From: Psychrobacter sp.
GTDB lineage: Bacteria > Pseudomonadota > Gammaproteobacteria > Pseudomonadales > Moraxellaceae
Length of the DNA stretch: 5,588 nucleotides
NCBI GenBank assembly: GCA_029264635.1
Contig: JARIAA010000267.1
Span: 1 to 5,588, forward strand
Direction: 5' to 3'
This document shows, piece after piece, positions 1-5,588 of the stretch (position 1 is its first letter; each line of letters starts with the position of its first letter). The notes beneath the pieces are model-generated. The model searched no databases and was not told the origin of the DNA. It saw only the letters and a list, made by a program, of their open reading frames with translations. The translations under genes were made by a program, and so were the position numbers.

Positions 1-1027
1 CAGTGGTTTGGTCGGTGACCAACCTGTCAAAACAGGTATTGCAGCCTTAATTGGTCTTGGTCTGGCGACCGTTGGTGTTGATGCTGTGACAGGGATTTAC
101 CGTTTTACGTTTGATTCGGTCAATCTGTCTGATGGTATTCAATTTACTACCATTGTGATTGGCTTTTTCAGTGTGAGTGAAATATTAATCCTACTAGAAA
201 AAACCACTACTGGACACAAGGTTATTGAACAAGGCAAACGCAGTTTATTAAACGTTAAAGAGTTTATGTTTACGTTAGGCGCTATGCTGCGTAGTGGCTT
301 GATGGGTTTTGTCGTTGGTATTTTACCAGGTGCAGGAGCCACTATTGCGAGCGCCATGACTTATGCCAGTGAGCGTAAAATCGCTGGAGAAAACGGCACT
401 TTTGGTGATGGAGATCTTCGCGGTGTCGCGTCTCCAGAGGCAGCAAATAATGCTTCTGCTTGTGGTTCATTCGTGCCAATGTTGACGTTAGGTGTACCCG
501 GTTCTGGGACGACAGCGGTCATGATGGGTGCATTAACTTTGTATAATATTACCCCAGGTCCGCAGTTATTTACCGAGCAGCATGATATCGTTTGGGGTCT
601 AATCGCCTCTTTGTTCATCTGTAACGTTATTTTGCTCGTAATGAATATTCCACTGGTTGGTTTATTTGCAAAACTGCTTAATGTGCCAAATTATATACTA
701 GTCCCAGCAATCGCGGCGGTCAGCTTTGTCGGCGTATACTCGATTCATAGTACGACTTTTGATTTGGTCTTTATGGTCGCACTTGGCGTATTTGGTTATT
801 TCCTACGTAAGTTAAACTTCACATTATCAGCGCTTATTTTGGGATATGTCTTAGGTGAGCTGATGGAATCTAACTTAAGACGCGCCTTATCTATCTCTCA
901 AGGTGAGCTGAGTATTCTGTGGAGTAGTCCTATCACCATGGTGTTATGGCTATTAGCTATTTTGATGATATTTATGCCCGTCATACGTAGCATTTATCGT
1001 AGACGTTTTAAGCAATCTGCGGTTTAG
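1..1027 (+). CDS. tctA: TctA-family permease, large membrane subunit of a tripartite tricarboxylate transporter (5' end outside window)
   Basis: This is the large integral-membrane subunit of a TTT-family carrier. Such carriers take up carboxylates across the inner membrane with a small membrane subunit (TctB) and a periplasmic binding protein (TctC). The reading frame is open from base 2 to the TAG at 1025-1027, giving 341 visible residues; family members are usually about 500, so roughly the first 160 are missing. The TTG at base 8 lies inside the conserved region and is not the start. Family signatures are clear: TVGVDAVTG followed by YRFTF near residues 23-37, GILPGAGATIAS at about 106-117, SPEAANNA at about 144-151, and LGVPGSGTTA at about 163-172. 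Several hydrophobic spans follow, and the protein ends in a basic tail (RSIYRRRFKQ), presumably cytoplasmic. The substrate cannot be read from the sequence; citrate-like acids are only the family prototype. No tctB or tctC follows, so partners would lie upstream or elsewhere. A strong terminator begins about 20 bases after the stop, so this is the last gene of its transcript. Confidence 0.93.
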   Translation, partial: SGLVGDQPVKTGIAALIGLGLATVGVDAVTGIYRFTFDSVNLSDGIQFTTIVIGFFSVSEILILLEKTTTGHKVIEQGKRSLLNVKEFMFTLGAMLRSGLMGFVVGILPGAGATIASAMTYASERKIAGENGTFGDGDLRGVASPEAANNASACGSFVPMLTLGVPGSGTTAVMMGALTLYNITPGPQLFTEQHDIVWGLIASLFICNVILLVMNIPLVGLFAKLLNVPNYILVPAIAAVSFVGVYSIHSTTFDLVFMVALGVFGYFLRKLNFTLSALILGYVLGELMESNLRRALSISQGELSILWSSPITMVLWLLAILMIFMPVIRSIYRRRFKQSAV

Positions 1028-1048
1028 ACTTTAGCTATTTTCCAAACA

Positions 1049-1082
1049 AAAAAATCCCCAGCTATTAAACTGGGGATTTTTT
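1049..1082. terminator. Bidirectional intrinsic terminator between tctA and tRNA-Val
   Basis: A perfect 13-bp inverted repeat (arms 1049-1061 and 1070-1082) encloses an 8-base loop. The core pairing is ATCCCCAG with CTGGGGAT, and it is flanked by a run of A on the left and six T on the right. Read on the plus strand it is a hairpin ending in a U-tract, 21 bases after the tctA stop. Read on the minus strand it is followed by seven T and lies 16 bases beyond the 3' end of tRNA-Val. It can therefore stop transcription arriving from both sides. Confidence 0.93.
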
Positions 1083-1097
1083 ATGTCGAACTGAATC

Positions 1098-1174
<77 letters not shown>

Positions 1175-1187
1175 ATTTAGGTTGAGC

Positions 1188-1215
1188 ATTTTAGCAAGTT
1201 TTTGAGACTTTGCAA
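1188..1215 (-). promoter_or_regulatory. Probable sigma-70 promoter of tRNA-Val
   Basis: On the minus strand a -35-like TTGCAA (1215-1210) and a -10 TAAAAT (1193-1188) are separated by 16 bases. The -10 is preceded by TGC, giving an extended -10 element. The -10 matches the consensus at 5 of 6 positions and the -35 at 4 of 6. Transcription would begin around 1181-1183, leaving a 5' leader of under 10 bases before the mature tRNA end at 1174, which is a usual distance for a tRNA promoter. The 12-base palindrome AACTTTAAAGTT at 1230-1241 and surrounding AT-rich DNA lie where an UP element would be. Confidence 0.65.
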
Positions 1216-1345
1216 GCATTTTCTCTCTAAACTTTAAAGTTATTGTTTAAATAATCATCATTTGACACTTCAAGCGCCTTAATAGAGCTCTGAGAGGAAA
1301 ATTAAAATGTTTTATAAATTGTCCTGATAATGATTATTCTAAAAA

Positions 1346-3598
1346 TTATAGCAACTTACCTACGTTTTTCTTGAATTGCTTAAGGGCTTGCTGATACTCA
1401 GTATTACTGATTTTAAGCGTACTCAGCCGTCCATATCGCAATTGTCGATAGTCTTGTTTAAGGTCATCGATATGCTGTTGGGTAAATTTTAGATGGTCTG
1501 TTATTAGTATATTATCAGGCGCGGCTAAACTATCCGATAGCCGCTCAAGCCATGCCAATTGTCCTTCATGATCGACACGAGCAAGTGATTTTCCGTTTTT
1601 ACTTAGCCGTTTAGACAACTGAGCCAATGGCAGATCTGCGGGATGCCAACGCTTACGTCGACGTTGCCATAGTATTAGTACCAGCACTGATAGTACCAAA
1701 ATGGCACTGGACGCCAGCCATACGATTTGCTGCATTATCGAGCTGATATTAAACCACTTGAGTAGCGAACCTGCTTGGCTTTCTTGATCGTAGCCGACAA
1801 CGTCTTTTTGCCAGTAGTAGCTGGCTTGGTCAGAAAATCGCCTAAGCGTTTGCAGTAGCTGATACTGCTGATAGCTGATTTGCGCGCCAGCCCCTTGGCC
1901 AAACATAGCCGCTCCTCGCGCTTGAGTTAACGCATCCATCCCCTGCTCCACGCGCTCTGGCGCAAAAAACGCCGTCGGGTCGACCCGTACCCACCCTTGA
2001 CCTTCAAGCCATACTTCAGTCCATGCGTGAGCATCCATCTGGCGGACTTCCCATACATTACCACCACGGCTCGGCTCGCCGCCTTGATAGCCAGCCACCA
2101 CTCGCGCTGGAATACCAGCGGCGCGCAGCATAAAAGTAAAGCTTGAAGAATAATGCTCACAGAATCCGGCTTTGGTATCAAACAAAAACTCATCGATACG
2201 GTTATCATTTAATCTTGGGGGCGATAACGTATAGCGAAAATCTGTTTGATGGATCCAGCGCTCAAGTGCCTGCATATAACGTACAGGATCTGAGCCCGAT
2301 TGTGCAAATAACTGCCGAGCAAGCGTGCGCGCTTGAGAATTACCCTCTTTAGGTAATGCTAAGTTAATACGGCGAGCGGTCTCGTTAAGCAGAGGATCAA
2401 TACGCATGGGCGCAAACTGTAAAACCTGATAGCGGAGCTGCTGAGTAACGGGCTGATTGGTTAATAAAGTGAAGTTGGAGGTAAGACTGACCTCTTGGCG
2501 CTGCGTAAAGGGGTAATCAAGACCATATAACCAGTTCTGCTGAGTGGGCTCTAAAATAATCTCATAAACATTAGGGTCAAGCTTTACTTTATCAGCCGCT
2601 GTTGCCAAAGCGTTTTCTACCCATGTAGGAGTTTGCTGATTGCTATCCCATTGCCACTGCTGCTGCTCGCTACGACGCCATGTCACACCATCGAAGTCGC
2701 TAAATACCAAACCACGCCAGTAAAGCTCATCTTGTGGCGGGCGACCATCTGCAAATTCTACCCGAAAAGCAAGCGCTGAGGACTGTCCTAGGCTAGCAAA
2801 ATCACCAGGTGACATGCTATCAGAAACACCTGTCGTTCCTTGCTTGCCTGATAACTGCACTGACAACAATGGCGGCAGACGAGGGAAAAATAAAAACAGC
2901 ACAACTAATAAGGGTAATGCTCCTACGGCTAGCACGCCAAGCGTCCGCAAGCGTCCATCACCGCGTGTATTACTATCATCATTCAAAGCGATAAAGGCCA
3001 ATAAGACCGCAATTGTGCCTGCCATTACCTCTAACGTCGTAGCAAGTCCTTGATCCATCAAAAATAAAGCAGCAAGCACAAACAGCGACAAGTTCAATAC
3101 CACATAAGCATCGCGGCGCTTATACAACTCCCAAAGCTTACTGACCAGACATAACACTAAAAATGCGACGCCCATATCAAGACCAAATGCGGCGTTATAA
3201 GTGAACCATAACCCTACTAGTCCCAATAAAAACCCCAGCATTTGCATGCTTCGATAAATACGTTTGAAATGACGCGCTTGCCTAAATCTAGCCTTTACTC
3301 GAGGTAGCTGAGCGACAATGCTAACGAGCGCAAAACCTATCAACCATAACGGCAAATGAGCAACATGTGGCAGTACCACCAAAAACTGAGTTAGCAATAC
3401 CCAATGATAAGCGGGCAATGCTAGCAGTTTGTTATACCAAGTCTGATTGATTAGTACGTTGTTCGCTAAGTGATCAGATACACTGACCCGTTGACCTAGT
3501 GCCCATTGCTCAAAGCTTGTTTGTCTATCAAAGTCTGCAAAAGCCGCTGAGCTAGATAGAGCGGAGCTAGCGGTGGAAATATTCTTAGGTGTCGTCAT
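1346..3598 (-). CDS. tgpA: TgpA-like membrane protein with periplasmic transglutaminase domain (DUF3488 / transglutaminase core / DUF4129-like tail)
   Basis: This 750-residue protein has the TgpA architecture. After a Ser-rich N-terminal stretch of about 60 residues, probably cytoplasmic, come about seven hydrophobic spans (about 64-98, 119-137, 141-156, 163-181, 186-205, 218-238) forming the DUF3488 region. A large soluble part, expected in the periplasm, runs from about 240 to 623. It carries the transglutaminase/papain-like core with an intact triad: Cys480 in KAGFCEHYSS, His524 in MDAHAWTEVW and Asp540 in WVRVDPT. A last membrane span (about 624-645) precedes a basic stop-transfer RRRKR and a roughly 100-residue cytoplasmic tail. 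That tail ends near LRYG, resembling DUF4129. The reaction is probably Cys-dependent acyl transfer or hydrolysis on an unknown envelope substrate; the Pseudomonas aeruginosa homologue TgpA is reported as important for viability. The ATG overlaps the DUF58 stop by 4 bases and has no good Shine-Dalgarno, so translation is probably coupled. The symbol is by homology of architecture. Domain assignment is firm; the substrate is unknown. Confidence 0.93.
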   Translation of the reverse strand: MTTPKNISTASSALSSSAAFADFDRQTSFEQWALGQRVSVSDHLANNVLINQTWYNKLLALPAYHWVLLTQFLVVLPHVAHLPLWLIGFALVSIVAQLPRVKARFRQARHFKRIYRSMQMLGFLLGLVGLWFTYNAAFGLDMGVAFLVLCLVSKLWELYKRRDAYVVLNLSLFVLAALFLMDQGLATTLEVMAGTIAVLLAFIALNDDSNTRGDGRLRTLGVLAVGALPLLVVLFLFFPRLPPLLSVQLSGKQGTTGVSDSMSPGDFASLGQSSALAFRVEFADGRPPQDELYWRGLVFSDFDGVTWRRSEQQQWQWDSNQQTPTWVENALATAADKVKLDPNVYEIILEPTQQNWLYGLDYPFTQRQEVSLTSNFTLLTNQPVTQQLRYQVLQFAPMRIDPLLNETARRINLALPKEGNSQARTLARQLFAQSGSDPVRYMQALERWIHQTDFRYTLSPPRLNDNRIDEFLFDTKAGFCEHYSSSFTFMLRAAGIPARVVAGYQGGEPSRGGNVWEVRQMDAHAWTEVWLEGQGWVRVDPTAFFAPERVEQGMDALTQARGAAMFGQGAGAQISYQQYQLLQTLRRFSDQASYYWQKDVVGYDQESQAGSLLKWFNISSIMQQIVWLASSAILVLSVLVLILWQRRRKRWHPADLPLAQLSKRLSKNGKSLARVDHEGQLAWLERLSDSLAAPDNILITDHLKFTQQHIDDLKQDYRQLRYGRLSTLKISNTEYQQALKQFKKNVGKLL
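3595..3598 (-). promoter_or_regulatory. ATGA stop/start overlap coupling DUF58 and transglutaminase genes
   Basis: The ATG of the transglutaminase gene (3598-3596) and the TGA of the DUF58 gene (3597-3595) share bases. Only a poor purine patch (GGCGA, about 7 bases before the ATG) is present as a ribosome binding site. This supports translation of the second gene by ribosomes that terminate on the first, and fixes the start codon. Confidence 0.85.
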
Positions 3599-4647
3599 GG
3601 CATTTTCGCCAAGCGTAATAAGCAGGCTTCTACAAACAGCTCACCTTGACCAAACGTTACAGCATCATCTGTTTCACTTGGTAGTCGCATCTGAAAAGGG
3701 ACGCCAAGCTCGCCAAGCGTTATAACACCATACGCCAGTTGCGCAAGCTTTTGCTCATGATGGGCAGCTGGCATATCAGTATAATCTAACACCTGCTCGA
3801 CACCGATTGGATCAGCAAAATGCTTGGTAAACATTCCTTGCCCGCGCGCTACATGCGACCAAGAGACTCTTGCTAATGACTCGCCTTCGATATAGTTATC
3901 CAAGCGATCAAAGTCATCTTGTCCTTGAGTATACTGGCTGTATTGCTGACCTGTTGGCAACTCATCTAAGCTTGTCGTCACATACTGCGTCTGCCTATCA
4001 AATGCCAATGGCTTTGGATAGACCCAAGCTGTGCGCGCAAAATAAACATACGACCAGGCACGCATGATACCCAGCGGATAAACACTGCTAATTTTTAATC
4101 GGGGCAACTCAAGCTGGCCACGCTGATCAGTCATGACAGGCATGCGGATCATTTGCTCATCTTGCAAACGTGGCAGCAGCACTTTTGTCGCCGCCCTAAC
4201 TTTTAACTGACTTTGATTGGTTCGCTTGCTAATAGTTTCTTTCTTGCCTTTTGGAGGCTCAAAAACAACAACTAATTGCCGCCTAGGTTGACGACTCTCA
4301 CTACGCACTCGTAAAGTCACCCAAACAGGTGAGCCAGCTTCTGCCATTGTCACATCCAGCAGATCAATATGTAAACCTGACACATGAGCAAAGGTGACGT
4401 GGAAGCTGATTAACCAGACGCTGATAAGGTAAAAGCACAAGCCAAGCACCAAATTATTACCATAGTTAATACCAGCAATAAACGTAATGATTAACAATAC
4501 GGCAAAGAGTGCGCCCTCTCTACCAAAGAAAATATACACATTACGCAAATTAAGGGTAGCGCTATCACTCTTGGGAGCACGCTTGGCAAACCAACGTGCA
4601 AGCGCTGCTCTTATAGGCTGGGTTAAGAAGCGCAGTGATAATGTCAT
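3595..4647 (-). CDS. DUF58 domain-containing membrane-anchored protein
   Basis: This 350-residue protein belongs to the DUF58 family, which almost always sits beside a MoxR ATPase gene. A basic N-terminus (residues 1-43) leads into two hydrophobic spans (about 45-61 and 64-84) joined by a short turn containing NYGNN. The rest is soluble: a beta-rich stretch with YPLGIMRAW near 190-198, then the DUF58 core around 246-277, where DRLDNYIEGESLARVSW and the following HVAR...TKHF match the family's usual pattern (Y..GD..R.I.W...AR). Glu sits where many members have Asp. The start is ATG 4647: reading back in frame there is no ATG, GTG or TTG before a TAG stop. The Shine-Dalgarno is weak (AGAG about 7 bases upstream). 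The gene follows the MoxR gene after a 59-base gap with no terminator, and overlaps the transglutaminase gene by 4 bases. Its biochemical role is unknown; a partner or target of the MoxR ATPase is inferred from context. Confidence 0.92.
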   Translation of the reverse strand: MTLSLRFLTQPIRAALARWFAKRAPKSDSATLNLRNVYIFFGREGALFAVLLIITFIAGINYGNNLVLGLCFYLISVWLISFHVTFAHVSGLHIDLLDVTMAEAGSPVWVTLRVRSESRQPRRQLVVVFEPPKGKKETISKRTNQSQLKVRAATKVLLPRLQDEQMIRMPVMTDQRGQLELPRLKISSVYPLGIMRAWSYVYFARTAWVYPKPLAFDRQTQYVTTSLDELPTGQQYSQYTQGQDDFDRLDNYIEGESLARVSWSHVARGQGMFTKHFADPIGVEQVLDYTDMPAAHHEQKLAQLAYGVITLGELGVPFQMRLPSETDDAVTFGQGELFVEACLLRLAKMP

Positions 4648-4706
4648 AACGGCTCTGTTTCTATCATGTTTTGCATTTAGGATGCACCGCTAGTTGACCC
4701 AACCAT

Positions 4707-5588
4707 TTAAACAATGACCGGTACTTGATTCATAATACGCTGAGCGATGGTCTGTACGGTTTGCCCTCCAGTTACATGCATAGGCGTAAATCGCTGACCT
4801 AACCTGTGGTCCGTCACAGCCGCAAACACCGCTTGAATATCCTCTGGCGTCACTTCTTGATAACCTGATACATAGGCATGCGCCTGTGCCGCACGCTGTA
4901 GCGACAACACGCCGCGCGGTGATAGCCCATGATACTCTTGGCTAATTCGTGTATTTGCAACCAGACGCTGTAAATAATCTAGCACCACATCTGCCACATA
5001 CACCTGCTGTACTCCTTGACGTGCAAGCAAGACAGCCTGACTATTAAGCGAAGCCTCTAAATTTGCAAGCAGTTCACGTCGATCTTGACCGCGTAGCAGC
5101 GCACGCTCCGCTGCTGGCGAAGGGTAGCCAAGTGACAAGCACATTAAAAATCGATCTAATTGTGACTCAGGCAGCGGATAGACACCCGCCTGTTGCATCG
5201 GGTTTTGGGTCGCAATAACAAAGAATGGCTTGGGTAAGCGGTAGGTCTGCCCATCTTGGGTAACTTGACCCTCCTCCATTGCTTCAAGTAAGGCACTTTG
5301 GGTTTTTGGGCTAGAGCGATTCATCTCATCCGCCAGTAGCAGCTGCGTGAAGATAGGCCCTTTACGAAATTCAAAACTTTGCGTGCTTTGATGATAGATA
5401 CTCATACCCAAGATGTCGGCTGGCAACATATCATTGGTAAACTGCACCCGATTAAATGATAACCCTAATAGCTGCGCTAAACCTTGGGCTAAAGTAGTCT
5501 TACCCATTCCTGGTAAATCTTGTAATAGTAGATGGCCACCTGCTAACACACAGCTGAGCGCCAGCTTAACCACTTGCGGCTTATCAAG
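4707..5588 (-). CDS. MoxR-family AAA+ ATPase (5' end outside window)
   Basis: This is a cytoplasmic AAA+ ATPase of the MoxR type, a family thought to act as chaperones that assemble or activate partner proteins. The frame is open to the right edge, giving 293 visible residues. The GTG at 5573 is an internal valine in the conserved run before the P-loop, not the start, and some 30-40 N-terminal residues are missing. In visible numbering the Walker A is DLPGMGKTT (Lys30). The Walker B is LLLADEMNR (Asp87, Glu88). Sensor 1 is ATQNP (Asn129), the arginine finger is in LDRF (Arg146), and sensor 2 is GLSPRG (Arg225). The helical lid runs from about 170 to the TAA at 4709-4707. The family hallmark RVQFTNDMLPADILG follows Walker A. 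All ATPase residues are present. It is the first visible gene of the cluster with DUF58 and transglutaminase genes. The operon promoter must lie beyond the window, since the 59-base gap after this gene shows no convincing one. Confidence 0.94.
   Translation of the reverse strand, partial: LDKPQVVKLALSCVLAGGHLLLQDLPGMGKTTLAQGLAQLLGLSFNRVQFTNDMLPADILGMSIYHQSTQSFEFRKGPIFTQLLLADEMNRSSPKTQSALLEAMEEGQVTQDGQTYRLPKPFFVIATQNPMQQAGVYPLPESQLDRFLMCLSLGYPSPAAERALLRGQDRRELLANLEASLNSQAVLLARQGVQQVYVADVVLDYLQRLVANTRISQEYHGLSPRGVLSLQRAAQAHAYVSGYQEVTPEDIQAVFAAVTDHRLGQRFTPMHVTGGQTVQTIAQRIMNQVPVIV

Noticed and set aside
8..10. TTG at 8 as the start of the TctA gene
   Set aside because: The frame is open to the window edge and the visible protein begins well inside the family's conserved region, so the start is upstream.
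139..618. Minus-strand open frames opposite tctA (139-357 and 361-618)
   Set aside because: They lie antisense to a strongly conserved TctA coding region, have no recognisable protein features and no ribosome binding site; they are shadows of the real gene.
1927..2352. Open frames overlapping the transglutaminase domain (1927-2208 minus, 2143-2352 plus)
   Set aside because: The transglutaminase frame across this stretch carries the catalytic Cys, His and Asp motifs, so the alternative frames are by-products of its codon use.
2809..3053. Two overlapping plus-strand open frames (2809-2994, 2814-3053)
   Set aside because: They are antisense to the membrane segments of the transglutaminase protein, low in complexity, and unlike any family I recognise.
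3870..4693. Plus-strand open frames opposite the DUF58 gene (3870-4067, 4487-4693)
   Set aside because: Both are antisense to a well-supported conserved gene and have no translation signals or recognisable content.
4677..4706. Promoter for the DUF58 gene in the MoxR-DUF58 gap (TTGGGT, 17 bases, TAAATG)
   Set aside because: Only about half of the consensus positions match in each box; co-transcription with the MoxR gene explains the layout better.
5571..5573. GTG at 5573 as the start of the MoxR ATPase
   Set aside because: The frame continues upstream to the window edge with residues (LDKPQ) that fit the conserved stretch before the P-loop, and a start here would remove the N-terminal part normal for MoxR proteins.

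Overview
The window looks like ordinary chromosomal DNA from a gammaproteobacterium. The moderate base composition, AT-rich intergenic DNA, a tRNA gene that encodes its own CCA end, and the protein sequences suggest Moraxellaceae, perhaps Psychrobacter or a relative. That genus-level guess is inference and cannot be fixed from the sequence alone. There are no insertion sequences, integrases, CRISPR repeats or phage genes.

Layout. Bases 1-1027 (+) hold the C-terminal two thirds of a TctA-type permease, the large membrane subunit of a tripartite tricarboxylate transporter; its start lies to the left of the window. A strong 13-bp hairpin at 1049-1082, flanked by an A-run and a T-run, follows it and can act as a terminator in both directions. 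Bases 1098-1174 (-) encode tRNA-Val with anticodon GAC, and a good extended -10 promoter lies just upstream of it (1188-1215). Bases 1175-1345 are AT-rich and non-coding; apart from the tRNA promoter they hold only short palindromes and a weak Fur-like site.

The rest of the window is one minus-strand gene cluster, read from high to low coordinates: a MoxR-type AAA ATPase (right edge to 4707, N-terminus outside the window), a DUF58 membrane-anchored protein (4647-3595), and a TgpA-like membrane protein with a periplasmic transglutaminase domain (3598-1346). The last two overlap by 4 bases (ATGA), so they are almost certainly co-transcribed and translationally coupled.

How the genes may work together. 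MoxR/DUF58/transglutaminase clusters are widespread in bacteria. The usual reading is that the cytoplasmic MoxR ATPase acts as a chaperone or remodelling factor for its membrane partners, and that the transglutaminase domain acts on a still unknown periplasmic or cell-envelope substrate. All catalytic motifs visible here (Walker A and B, sensor residues, Cys-His-Asp triad) are intact. The cluster is a known but poorly understood system rather than a new one. The transporter, the tRNA and the three-gene operon show no functional link. The most notable local feature is that a single bidirectional terminator appears to serve everything that converges on it.
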